A stretch of DNA of 64,000 nt from Salipaludibacillus daqingensis (GTDB taxonomy: Bacteria > Bacillota > Bacilli > Bacillales > Salisediminibacteriaceae): the NCBI RefSeq assembly GCF_029891575.1, contig NZ_JARZHF010000002.1, forward strand, positions 62,001 through 126,000, read 5' to 3'. Made by a program: the position numbers and the translations under genes. Below the pieces are notes generated by a model, which did not search any database, was not told where the DNA came from, and was given only the letters and a program-made list of their open reading frames with translations. This document shows, in pieces, positions 1-7,690 of this stretch. The first letter of the stretch is position 1. Every line of letters begins with the position of its first letter.

Positions 1-21
1 GTATTTCACATTAATCTTACC

Positions 22-76
22 ACTAATTCCCTTTTAATTGGATAAAAAAAGCGTTCCTTGTTAATGAACGCTTCAA
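22..76. repeat. Diverged terminator-like repeat, copy A
   Basis: The pattern is TTAATTCCCTTTTAATT, about 10 nt, an A-run, then G(C/T)GTTC with TTGTTAATGA downstream. Related copies lie at about 131-190 (B) and 1039-1110 (C). Only this copy keeps a perfect hairpin. Identity between copies was judged by eye. Confidence 0.4.
44..73 (-). terminator. Rho-independent terminator at window edge
   Basis: An 8-bp perfect stem (AAGCGTTC/GAACGCTT) with a 9-nt loop is followed on the minus strand by a run of T. It is oriented to end transcripts coming from the GNAT gene side. It is also the best-preserved copy of a repeat found three times in the first 1.1 kb. Confidence 0.6.
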
Positions 77-130
77 ACACTATTAAACTTAATACCGGAT
101 TTCACCTGAAAGTTTATCTTTACTAAACAT

Positions 131-190
131 GAAATTCCTTTTAATTTGCCGAGAAAGTAAAAAAGTGCTCCTTCTTTATGAAAAAACCTT
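131..190. repeat. Diverged terminator-like repeat, copy B
   Basis: Shares ATTCC(C)TTTTAATT followed by an A-run, GTGCTCCTT and TTATGAAAA with copies A and C. The hairpin is degraded. It lies just downstream of the minus-strand GNAT gene. Confidence 0.35.
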
Positions 191-213
191 TTTGTTAACT
201 CATTTATCAACTA

Positions 214-648
214 TTATAAAGTGGTTTTAAATACATAACTTACTTTTTCATAACTCATTTTATCTACATAAAATCTATGAGCTTCTGTTTTTTCTAATCC
301 TGAAGAAAGAGCAACGTTTTTAAAGTCGTTTTCTCTCGCCCATTCATGAACATGTGTAAGTAATTTTTCTCCGTATCCTTTTGAACGATTATTGTTATCT
401 GTAACTAAATCACAAACCCAAACAAATCTACCATAATAAAGAGTTATCATCGGCTTAAAACCTGTGACTGCGACAATTTTGTTTCCATCCATTAAAGCAA
501 ACATTTTGTAACTATCAATCTCTTGTGCTTCTGTTACTAAATCAATGTACGTACTTTCATCTAGATGAGCCCTTAACTGCTTCATGACTGGAAACGCTTC
601 TATAATTTCCGTTCGAGACCTAAGTTCTTTAATTGATATTTTTTCCAA
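214..648 (-). CDS. GNAT family N-acetyltransferase
   Basis: A 144-residue protein with the Gcn5-related acetyltransferase fold. The acetyl-CoA binding motif A is visible as [12 protein letters not shown] (R-x-x-G-x-G/A form), followed by a helix and the typical C-terminal [14 protein letters not shown] strand-helix. Such proteins move an acetyl group from acetyl-CoA to an amine, but the substrate cannot be predicted. The start is uncertain. A strong AAAGGAG lies 10 nt before a TTG at 648, while the longer reading from an ATG at 684 has a ribosome site right against it and adds an Arg/Glu-rich N-terminus unlike the family. I chose the TTG. It is a single gene in a region of small, scattered genes. 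Confidence 0.8.
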   Translation of the reverse strand: MEKISIKELRSRTEIIEAFPVMKQLRAHLDESTYIDLVTEAQEIDSYKMFALMDGNKIVAVTGFKPMITLYYGRFVWVCDLVTDNNNRSKGYGEKLLTHVHEWARENDFKNVALSSGLEKTEAHRFYVDKMSYEKVSYVFKTTL

Positions 649-747
649 TATTAAAATTCTCCTTTCTCGTTCTTTTTCTCTCATTTCCTATCAAATTTTA
701 TTAACCTGAATCTAGAAGGGAGATCCCTTAAACTGCTAGGTAACTTT

Positions 748-933
748 TTATACATCGCCTTTATCACCACTAGAACTCACTTGTTTATCCTTTAATATCT
801 TCTTTAATGTTGAATTAATATTATTAAGACTGATTAATATAATCCCTAACATAATAAATGTCACTAATTCTCCAGTGAAAATAGAAACTATCGCTATGAT
901 AAAAATATATAAACTATAAAGCCAACTATTCAT
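748..933 (-). CDS. Small membrane protein, unknown function
   Basis: A 61-residue protein. Residues about 5-45 are almost wholly hydrophobic (two closely spaced membrane segments), followed by a short charged tail (KKILKDKQVSSSGDKGDV). The ATG at 933 is preceded by GAGGTG at good spacing; a GTG at 942 would lie inside that ribosome site. I do not recognise a family. It could be a small regulatory or envelope peptide. Confidence 0.55.
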   Translation of the reverse strand: MNSWLYSLYIFIIAIVSIFTGELVTFIMLGIILISLNNINSTLKKILKDKQVSSSGDKGDV

Positions 934-1038
934 TTTTTTCACCTCACTATTTGGATGGTTCTATGAAATTTAATAATTTTTACTTACTAATAATGTTTTC
1001 AAAATAATTCTTGATACTCTATATGTGCCAATTTTAAC

Positions 1039-1110
1039 ATTAATTCCCTTTAATATTTAGACAAATGAAAAAGTGTTCTCTCTTGTTAAAATGCTCTCGT
1101 TAATGAAAAG
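1039..1110. repeat. Diverged terminator-like repeat, copy C
   Basis: TTAATTCCCTTTAATAT, then AAAAAGTGTTCTC. The CTCTCTTGTTAAAATG tract is imperfectly duplicated as CTCTCGTTAATGA. Related to copies A and B in the first 190 bp. Confidence 0.35.
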
Positions 1111-1211
1111 TCTTCAGAAATGATAATCAGGTTATAAGGTAATCGTCTTATAAATTCAATCTAGAAATTTCAAAAGAGTTAGGCCAATGACCTTTTAATT
1201 CTTTTCCACCG

Positions 1212-1252
1212 AAAAACGGATGACTTTTACTAATTGTAAATAAAGTCATCCA
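1212..1252 (-). terminator. Terminator of the gamma-SASP-like gene
   Basis: Inverted repeat GGATGACTTTT / ATAAAGTCATCC, followed on the minus strand by GTTTTT, just after the stop codon at 1263. Confidence 0.7.
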
Positions 1253-1262
1253 TTTTATTCTT

Positions 1263-1394
1263 TTATTTTTTCTCTTTTGGCGAATTTTTTCTAACCTCTT
1301 TACTTTGAATATACTCTATTCCAAATTCTGCATCACTTGCGTTATTAGTTACTTCTAATTTAGGATTTTTTTGATTCTTCTTTCGGTTTACCAT
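1263..1394 (-). CDS. Gamma-type small acid-soluble spore protein-like, single repeat
   Basis: A 43-residue, Asn/Lys/Glu-rich protein: MVNRKKNQKNPK, then NNASDAEFGIEYIQSKEVRKNS, ending KEKK. The core AEFGIEY-x3-EVRK resembles the repeat of gamma-type SASP (SspE), where GQFGTEFASET-x3-QVRKQN surrounds the germination protease cut site. Normal SspE has two or more repeats; only one is seen here, with IEYIQS in place of TEFASE. A very strong GGAGGG lies 6 nt before the ATG and a clear terminator follows, so the gene is probably real. If so it would be made in the forespore and degraded at germination for amino acids. The assignment rests on one short motif and composition, with no alignment run. 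Confidence 0.6.
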   Translation of the reverse strand: MVNRKKNQKNPKLEVTNNASDAEFGIEYIQSKEVRKNSPKEKK

Positions 1395-1535
1395 TCCATC
1401 CCTCCTTTTCTAGGTGAATTTTCAAACCGCTTTTTACCTATAAAATATTCTTCCACAATTTAATAACTTCTATGATCATGTTTTCATAATGTCAGCTTAT
1501 GTATATAGTAGTACATAACTTATATTTGATATTTA

Positions 1536-1781
1536 TTAAATGTAAAACTCGGCGTGATTTTTATGAGTTGCTGAATAGCATTTTGTTTTTTCTATTAATG
1601 CTATCCACAATTTTCGTTCAAAACTAGTGATCTCGATTTTTAATCTCCGAATTTCTTCTAAATGATCATCCTTTTGTTGAAGATCTCTCTTTAGTACTGA
1701 GATTTTCCTAGCTATGATTGCTATGAAACCAATTATGAAAACAACAAGACCAATAACAACTAAAAATCCAATTTCATACAT
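1536..1781 (-). CDS. Small membrane-anchored coiled-coil protein
   Basis: An 81-residue protein. Residues about 4-25 form one hydrophobic membrane segment (GFLVVIGLVVFIIGFIAII). This is followed by a charged, heptad-like helix (residues about 28-60) and a short Lys/His-containing tail. A ribosome site (GAGGGTGAAGG) lies before the ATG. No family is recognised. The layout resembles small membrane scaffold or DUF-type proteins of Bacillus, and no function is claimed. Confidence 0.55.
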   Translation of the reverse strand: MYEIGFLVVIGLVVFIIGFIAIIARKISVLKRDLQQKDDHLEEIRRLKIEITSFERKLWIALIEKTKCYSATHKNHAEFYI

Positions 1782-1993
1782 AAATATCCTTCACCCTCTT
1801 TAGATTACGATACATTAGAAGTATTTTCTTCATCAATTTTTCGAACAACTTAAAAAACTGTTTTTTCAAAATAAACGTCATTCACAGTGTTAATTTAAAC
1901 ATATAATTACAAATACTTTTGTTCATTTCCATTGATTTCCCTTCATTTAAAACCTTCCATCGTAGGATTTTATATGAGATGTCATAACCATGG

Positions 1994-2024
1994 AAAAACG
2001 GCTAAACCATTGTGGTTTAGCCGT
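1994..2024 (-). terminator. Terminator of the LLM oxidoreductase gene
   Basis: A perfect 12-bp stem ACGGCTAAACCA/TGGTTTAGCCGT with a 3-nt loop, followed on the minus strand by TTTTT. Confidence 0.8.
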
Positions 2025-2150
2025 CAAAAAGCCTACTATATTTGATCATCTATAATTAAAACCTTACGTTTCATTGACCTAAGTCACATTCTCAATTGAC
2101 GCTAGTTTAGAAAGTGGGCGAAAATATATTTTGAGTATCGAATGAAGCGT

Positions 2151-2165
2151 GAGAACCGTCCCCAT
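2151..2165 (-). repeat. GGGGACGGTTCT short repeat, copy 1
   Basis: Reads ATGGGGACGGTTCTC on the minus strand. It matches the two plus-strand copies at 5431-5446 and 5463-5478. It lies 10 bp beyond the stop codon of the oxidoreductase gene. Confidence 0.5.
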
Positions 2166-2175
2166 TCATCACCCC

Positions 2176-3180
2176 TCACTCACCATCGACTACTTGCTTT
2201 AGTAGTTCGTAGGATCGTTTTTGTTTAGCGGGGTCATAAATGTAAGATACGGCCATGATTTCATCGACGTTATATTTCTCTTGAAAACGCGTTAGCTGTT
2301 CGCGAACGGACTCTTTGCTTCCTAATATTGTTGCACTCGTCATCGATGAAGCCATTTCTTTTTCAGGTTGACTCCAAATAGCATCCATGTCTTCAACTGG
2401 AGGACTTAACGGTAAACCAGTTCCTCGTACCACGTTCAAGAAAAATTGTTGCATCGTTGTCAGCTCGAATTTAGCTTCTTCATCCGTTTCAGCGGCAATC
2501 ACGTTTAAGCAAACAATCATATATGGTTCTGCTAAATAATCTGACGGCTGGAATCGATCTCGATAGATTGTCATCGCTTCTTCCATATATCGTGGAGCGA
2601 AATGAGACGCAAACACATATGGTAACCCTAATTTTGCTGCTAAAACAGCAGAATCTGTCGATGATCCTAGGATATAAATTGGAATATTTGTATCCACACC
2701 GGGATATGCTTTCACTTTACCTTGATGTTCCTCTGCACCAAAGTACTTCTGTAGAGCTTTTACGTCATTTGGAAAAGTGTGAACGGCATCATCACTTTGC
2801 GAACGTCTAAGTGCGCTTGCGGTTATCATATCAGTCCCTGGCGCGCGACCAAGTCCTAAGTCGAGTCGGTTAGGATAGATGGTGGCCATCGTTCCAAATT
2901 GTTCTGCTACAACTAATGGTGAATGGTTTGGAAGCATAATTCCACCTGAACCAACACGTATTTTTTCTGTATGTTCTAACGTGTGTTTGATAAGCATGGG
3001 AGTGGCTGAGCTAACGAGCGTAGGCGTATTATGATGTTCCGCAATCCAATAACGAGTGTAACCCATTTTTTCCGCTTCTTGTGCTAAATCAACCAACTCA
3101 TCGATAGCTTCTTTCGCGTCCCCTCCTTGACGAATAGGTGCAAGGTTCAAGACTGATACTGGTATATTTATATTCGGCAT
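2176..3180 (-). CDS. LLM class flavin-dependent oxidoreductase (MsnO8/luciferase-like group)
   Basis: A 334-residue member of the bacterial luciferase-like monooxygenase superfamily. The N-terminus ([13 protein letters not shown], then [12 protein letters not shown]) and the GLGRAPGTD segment are typical of the luciferase family oxidoreductase group 1. These enzymes use reduced FMN (or F420 in other phyla) and oxygen, and the substrate is unknown. Two in-frame ATGs exist, and the second at 3180 has better spacing from AAAGG than the one at 3186. It is monocistronic with its own terminator. There is no flavin reductase partner next to it. Family call firm, physiological role open. Confidence 0.85.
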   Translation of the reverse strand: MPNINIPVSVLNLAPIRQGGDAKEAIDELVDLAQEAEKMGYTRYWIAEHHNTPTLVSSATPMLIKHTLEHTEKIRVGSGGIMLPNHSPLVVAEQFGTMATIYPNRLDLGLGRAPGTDMITASALRRSQSDDAVHTFPNDVKALQKYFGAEEHQGKVKAYPGVDTNIPIYILGSSTDSAVLAAKLGLPYVFASHFAPRYMEEAMTIYRDRFQPSDYLAEPYMIVCLNVIAAETDEEAKFELTTMQQFFLNVVRGTGLPLSPPVEDMDAIWSQPEKEMASSMTSATILGSKESVREQLTRFQEKYNVDEIMAVSYIYDPAKQKRSYELLKQVVDGE

Positions 3181-3350
3181 GTCCATTATCCTTTCTTGAT
3201 ATAACGTTTCAAACCAATAATAACAATTGCAGCCAGAGAAACAAACTTAAATGCTTGGGTAAAAATAACATTCATAACTATAAATATGTATGTAGGCCAT
3301 GAAGTAACATAATAGATATCCTCTTTTGGCTATCATATAGATACTTGAGT

Positions 3351-3476
3351 TTACAATTTCTCCTCGATTCGTTTCAATAGATCAATCATTTCTTCATTTT
3401 GTGAATTGGATTTTCTTAGTTTTGCTTCAATCGAAAATATCGTAATAAAAATCGCAACAAGTGCAAAAATAATCAC
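3351..3476 (-). CDS. Very small membrane protein (41 aa), GTG start
   Basis: A 41-residue frame: a hydrophobic segment at residues 2-17 (IIFALVAIFITIFS), then a charged amphipathic helix (EEMIDLLKRIEEKL). A strong GGAGGG lies 7 nt before a GTG start; an ATG in another frame at the same place meets a stop at once. The pattern of one membrane helix plus an acidic/basic helix is common among small Bacillus membrane proteins of unknown function. Nothing in the neighbours suggests a role. Confidence 0.5.
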   Translation of the reverse strand: MIIFALVAIFITIFSIEAKLRKSNSQNEEMIDLLKRIEEKL

Positions 3477-3705
3477 ATGACTCCCTCCTTACTTCTATGT
3501 TATTATCACTACGTTTTCTTGCTAAAACTGTCTAAAATCAATTATTGTAACTTATTCTCTTCTCTTCGAAGAAACAATGTTTTTTACTTGATCTATTCAC
3601 CTTTTCACTGTTCATTTCTCCGTTTTATGTTAACATATATATCCATTTATAGTGTGAAACCTTTTTCATTTTTAAGCGTATATAAATGAAGAAAGGGTGG
3701 CGAAA

Positions 3706-5412
3706 ATGAAAAAACAAATCATTGCACTATTAAGTCTATTTACTTTTTTTATAGTCTTTCCAACTCAGATATTAGCTGTAGAATTTACGATTACGGATGC
3801 AACGATTGACGCATACCTTCAAGATGATGGGAACGTACATGTAGAAGAGACCTTTCATTACTCGTTTACTGGAGAATTTAACGGCATTATTCGAACACTC
3901 AACTATCCTGAGGTCGCGATGATCACAAATGTCGAGGCTTTTGAAAATGGTGAGCCTTTGGAAATCGACACTCAAGAAGAAATTAATCATTACATTCAAC
4001 GACCTGGTGAGGACGAAACCATCATTATTGATATCCATTACATGATTGAAGATGGCATCGATATGTATGAAGATATGGCACAATTTTATTGGGCTTTCTT
4101 TGATTCTAACAATGACTCAGATTATCAATCACTTGTCGTAAACGTCCACCCACCAGCAGAAACTAAGCGAAGCATTGCAATTGGATATGATGAAGCGGAA
4201 AATAGCGAGTCGGTTGACGAAGACGGCACCGTCGTTTTTGACATGGGATTTGTAAGTTCAGGGGAAAATGGCGATGTTCGTGCTGCATTTGACAATCAAC
4301 TTTTTCCTTCTTTGGCCGTTACAAACAGCGAATCAGTAGAGAAAGAGATTGCAAATGAGAAACAAGATCGTGAAGAACAGGCCGCTGCATATAACGAACG
4401 TCAAAGCACAATCTCCAACTTAGCTTTGTTCATCTTACCCATTCTGTCCGTCATTTACTTGTTTTTTATAATGAAAGCATGGAGCGAGAACAAAGCGAGA
4501 AAGCGTGCATCTAGATCGAAACAATTATTTCCTGGAGATATACCAGACCTTGAGGTGAGCATGCCCGCCACGTTGCTTTATACAAATTACAACCATGTAA
4601 CAACGGAGATTTTAGCAGCTGCATTGCTAGATCTTGTTCGAAAAAAACACGTGGAACAGCTTTCAGATAATACTTTCCGTATCATCAATACCAAAAACTT
4701 ATTGGACCACGAACGAAAACTCGTATCGTGGCTGTTTAACGATATTGGTAACGGGGAGACTTTTGAGTTTTCTGATATGACGGCGTTTTACAAAAAGAAA
4801 AAGAACGCCGAACACTTTACTTCATCAAAAACAGAATGGACAAAAGCAGTAAAACATGAAATCTCAAATCATGAACTCACACTAAATAAAACCTCTTTTC
4901 GCTGGTTGCTCGGATTATTAGGATTGATTGCGGGTTTCTTTTCTGTCTTTGCAATCACACATAATCTAATTCTAATTTTCTTCACAGCATTTTTTCTGAT
5001 GCTTGTTCCATCATCCTTTGCCTTATTTCATCAACCGAGGACGGAAAAAGGGTGGAAAATCATCACGGAGTGGAGTGAATTCAAACAACATTTATCGAAC
5101 ATGGACAGTCGCGAATGGCAAAACTGGCAGCAAGATAGACAGATGATAGCATTCGTATACGGACTAGGTTCACGTGATAAAAATATTAAAAAGATGGCCA
5201 AAGATTTAAAAGTAGAATTAGACAAAGGTCAATTAGTTTCCGATACTTCTAACGTTCCTGCCTTTATGTATACTGGAGCTCTTGCTACAACCGGATTTAG
5301 CTCATCATCTTCCGCTTCATCAACCCACTTAGGTGGTTCTAGCAGCGGCGGTCCGGGAATCGGAGGTGGAACAGGTGTTGGTGGAGGAGGGGGCGGCTCA
5401 GGCGGTTTCTAA
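3706..5412 (+). CDS. DUF2207 family membrane protein
   Basis: A 568-residue protein. It has a signal peptide (MKKQIIALLSLFTFFIVFPTQILA), an extracellular DUF2207 beta-domain (residues about 25-230, starting VEFTITDATIDAYLQDDG), a membrane helix near residue 245, and a cytosolic winged-helix-like part (ATLLYTNYNHVTTEILAAALLDLVRKK). Two more membrane helices follow near 405-445, with a Ser/Gly-rich tail ending GGGGGGSGGF. This order and the Gly-rich end are the hallmark of DUF2207 proteins, whose function is not established. The start is the ATG at 3706 after AAAGGGTGG; a GTG at 3697 is inside that site. The gene stands alone, and the two GGGGAC repeats follow at once. Confidence 0.85.
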   Translation: MKKQIIALLSLFTFFIVFPTQILAVEFTITDATIDAYLQDDGNVHVEETFHYSFTGEFNGIIRTLNYPEVAMITNVEAFENGEPLEIDTQEEINHYIQRPGEDETIIIDIHYMIEDGIDMYEDMAQFYWAFFDSNNDSDYQSLVVNVHPPAETKRSIAIGYDEAENSESVDEDGTVVFDMGFVSSGENGDVRAAFDNQLFPSLAVTNSESVEKEIANEKQDREEQAAAYNERQSTISNLALFILPILSVIYLFFIMKAWSENKARKRASRSKQLFPGDIPDLEVSMPATLLYTNYNHVTTEILAAALLDLVRKKHVEQLSDNTFRIINTKNLLDHERKLVSWLFNDIGNGETFEFSDMTAFYKKKKNAEHFTSSKTEWTKAVKHEISNHELTLNKTSFRWLLGLLGLIAGFFSVFAITHNLILIFFTAFFLMLVPSSFALFHQPRTEKGWKIITEWSEFKQHLSNMDSREWQNWQQDRQMIAFVYGLGSRDKNIKKMAKDLKVELDKGQLVSDTSNVPAFMYTGALATTGFSSSSSASSTHLGGSSSGGPGIGGGTGVGGGGGGSGGF

Positions 5413-5430
5413 CTGTAACAATATCCACTT

Positions 5431-5446
5431 GGTGGGGACAGTTCTT
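5431..5446 (+). repeat. GGGGAC(A)GTTCTT short repeat, copy 2
   Basis: GGTGGGGACAGTTCTT lies 19 bp beyond the DUF2207 stop codon, in tandem with copy 3 about 33 bp further on. Confidence 0.5.
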
Positions 5447-5462
5447 GCAACATAGGTGCAAC

Positions 5463-5478
5463 ATGGGGACGGTTCTTA
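5463..5478 (+). repeat. GGGGACGGTTCTT short repeat, copy 3
   Basis: ATGGGGACGGTTCTTA. Together with copies 1 and 2 it looks like the intergenic REP-type sequences often seen scattered in Bacillaceae; that comparison is from memory. Confidence 0.5.
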
Positions 5479-5864
5479 TTCGACAAAAACTAATGATTCT
5501 TCAATTAGTCCTTGAAATGAAGCAATTATAGATGAAAAAGCATCAACTTAGAACTGACCTGTGACTATAGTAGTCACTTCATTCAAATTTGGTGCTTTTT
5601 AGTTTTATTCAATTTCCCTTTCTGCTCGCTTTCTAAAGAATTTGCTCTTTTACTTCCTTTCAACAGCGATCCTCTCGCCCATTGGGCACTATGAACGCCC
5701 TTTACTTCCCTTCGCTCGATTAACAACAGCTAAAAGTAACAATCTACCTCTTTCACTACCTTTGGACACAAAAAATGTAAAAATTAAATTCGAATACTTA
5801 AATCCCCCTTCACTGTGCATGATAAAGATAGTATATAAATGACCAGAAAGGGGTCTTTTACATA

Positions 5865-7331
5865 ATGAGTAAATCTGAAAATCAGATTCCCATCTCAAAG
5901 AATTTTGAGAAAAATATCGATTATATGATAAAAGAGATGAGAGTCGAAGAAAATTTCGATGTGATCCACCACAAAATAGAAGCTGGTGGACGTAAAATTG
6001 GGATGTTTTTTATCGATGGTTTTGCAAATGATGTCGCTGCTATTCAAGTGCTAAGAAATTTCAAAACCATGGAACCTGATGCACTTGACGAAGATCCAAT
6101 TGACAGATTGCTCAAAGGAGTCATTCCTCACCAAGAAACCGAAACCTCTGAAGATTTCGAACAAGTTATCGGACAAGTGTTATCCGGTCAAGCGGCCTTT
6201 GTTGTCGAAGGGTGTTCTAAAGTGATTCTTGTTGATATTCGAGAATACCCTGCACGTAGTCCTGAAGAACCGGACTTAGAACGTGTTGTTCGCGGACCTA
6301 GAGATGGATTCGTTGAAACAATGGTTTTTAATGTGGCAATGATTAGACGAAGAATAAGAGATCGTTCCCTCACCATGGATTACTTACAAGTTGGCCAGCG
6401 ATCGAAAATGGACATCGTTGTCTCCTATATTGACAGTATTGTTGATCCGACATTAGTTGAAAAACTGAAAGAGGTTATTAGTAAAATCAATATCGACGGG
6501 TTAACGATGGGTGAAAAAACATTAGAAGAATTTCTTTTCGGGAAGAACTTAAACCCCTATCCTCTAGTCCGATACACGGAAAGAGGTGACACGGCAAGTA
6601 CTCATTTAATGGAAGGTCATGTGATAATTATTGTAGATGGTTCACCAAGTGTGATGATATGTCCGGTTAGCTTTTGGCACCATTTGCAACATGCAGAAGA
6701 GTATCGCCAAAAACCAGTCATTGGTGCCGCTTTAAGATGGGTAAGGTTTGCCGCTGTTATAATTTCGTTATTCTTATTACCTTTATGGTTTATTTTCGCA
6801 ACGTCACCGGAATTACTCCCGGAAAACTTACATTATGTTGGTGTTGATGATCCAGGTGAAATACCTTTATTTTGGCAATTTATGATAGCCGAACTAGGTG
6901 TCGAAATGCTCCGGATGGCTGCTATTCATACCCCGAATGCGTTGGCAACCGCGTTAGGATTAGTCGCCGCTCTCTTAATTGGAGACATTGCTATTCAAGT
7001 TGGATTATTTACGGAAGAAGTTATATTATATACTGCTGCCGCCGTGATAGGCAGTTATGCCACTCCAAGTTATGAACTTAGTTTAGCTAATCGTTTTTTC
7101 CGAGTGGTTTTTCTCATCGCAGCTGCGTCATTTGGAATAAATGGGTTAATCATAGCAATTACGCTTTGGTTAATTATTTTAGTGAATACCAAAACGTTAA
7201 AAACCCCTTATATGTGGCCTTTCATTCCATTTAGTCCAAAAGAATTTAATGACATTTTGGTTCGTTTTCCTATCCCATTTAAACATAAACGACCAAGATT
7301 CCTCCATACGAAAGATGACACAAGCCAGTAA
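5865..7331 (+). CDS. SpoVAF/GerA-family spore membrane protein, orphan
   Basis: A 488-residue protein of the GerA A-subunit superfamily, closest in motif to SpoVAF. The N-terminal soluble half carries GGRKIGMFFIDGF (41-53) and RSPEEPDLERVVRGPRDGFVET (131-152). The membrane half begins near residue 285 after HLQHAEEYRQKP and carries LRMAAIHTPNALATALGL and SYATPSYELSLANR. Known SpoVAF lies in the spoVA operon and takes part in ion and dipicolinate release during germination. Here the gene is alone: there are no spoVA genes or gerAB/gerAC partners around it. Its start ATG follows AGAAAGGGG. It could be a SpoVAF paralogue or a rewired germinant-receptor subunit. Confidence 0.85.
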   Translation: MSKSENQIPISKNFEKNIDYMIKEMRVEENFDVIHHKIEAGGRKIGMFFIDGFANDVAAIQVLRNFKTMEPDALDEDPIDRLLKGVIPHQETETSEDFEQVIGQVLSGQAAFVVEGCSKVILVDIREYPARSPEEPDLERVVRGPRDGFVETMVFNVAMIRRRIRDRSLTMDYLQVGQRSKMDIVVSYIDSIVDPTLVEKLKEVISKINIDGLTMGEKTLEEFLFGKNLNPYPLVRYTERGDTASTHLMEGHVIIIVDGSPSVMICPVSFWHHLQHAEEYRQKPVIGAALRWVRFAAVIISLFLLPLWFIFATSPELLPENLHYVGVDDPGEIPLFWQFMIAELGVEMLRMAAIHTPNALATALGLVAALLIGDIAIQVGLFTEEVILYTAAAVIGSYATPSYELSLANRFFRVVFLIAAASFGINGLIIAITLWLIILVNTKTLKTPYMWPFIPFSPKEFNDILVRFPIPFKHKRPRFLHTKDDTSQ

Positions 7332-7690
7332 ACAAAAGCCTTTAAAGCATCCTTTTAATTGTCAGCACTAGACACTTTTAAAAATGAATATCCCTAAAAC
7401 AAACTGTATTTTTGTCACATACAGAAAGAACCTCTCAACCTTCGCTAATATTGAGGTTCAGAGGTTCTAATAGTTGAATCATGACGGATCATTTTTAAGA
7501 ACGTTCAGTTATGGCAACACGACCCACTGCCATAAAATAAGCAAGTATTCAAATCTGATTTTGTTGAACGAGTATATTAAAAAGCCATAAGAGCATTAAA
7601 TCTCTTATGACCTTCATTCATTTTTGGTGAAAATGATGATTCATTATTACAAGTTAATTATAATGGGTCTTCTCGTAAAATGACCAACTA
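7332..7690. other. Non-coding convergent intergenic stretch
   Basis: Lies between the SpoVAF-like gene and the convergent kinase gene. It holds a nested hairpin near 7425-7470 (AGAACCTCT/AGAGGTTCT enclosing AACCT/AGGTT) without a T-run and the kinase terminator at 7582-7609. No frame is supported. Confidence 0.45.
7582..7609 (-). terminator. Terminator of the MEDS kinase gene
   Basis: Stem CATAAGAG/CTCTTATG, 8-nt loop, followed on the minus strand by GCTTTTTAAT. Confidence 0.65.

Larger units (their letters stand above)
934..1262. other. Non-coding stretch with repeat copy C
   Basis: No open frame with a ribosome site is seen. It holds the third copy of the terminator-like repeat (about 1039-1110) and the terminator of the SASP-like gene (1212-1252). 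The rest is AT-rich without recognisable structure. Confidence 0.5.
1782..2175. other. Non-coding stretch with terminator and GGGGAC repeat
   Basis: Holds the terminator of the downstream-reading oxidoreductase gene (1994-2024) and one minus-strand copy of the GGGGACGGTTCT element (2151-2165). No coding frame is supported. Confidence 0.5.
5413..5864. other. Non-coding stretch with short repeats
   Basis: Contains two GGGGAC(A/G)GTTCTT elements, a small GTGACTA/TAGTCAC palindrome near 5564, and three loosely similar 17-nt tracts, (C/G)(T/C)C(T/C)TTTACTTCC(C/T)TTC-like, about 51-52 bp apart (5645, 5697, 5748). Short frames here on both strands lack ribosome sites and are not supported. Confidence 0.4.

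Noticed and set aside
1128-1150. Fur-box-like TGATAATCAGGTTATA
   Set aside because: Only one half-site fits and no iron-related gene is near.
5642-5898. Short frames on both strands before the SpoVAF-like gene
   Set aside because: They overlap each other and the SpoVAF ribosome site, lack their own start signals, and show no recognisable protein sequence.
7425-7470. Nested hairpin taken as terminator of the SpoVAF-like gene
   Set aside because: No T-run follows on the plus strand. It was kept only as a structure note.
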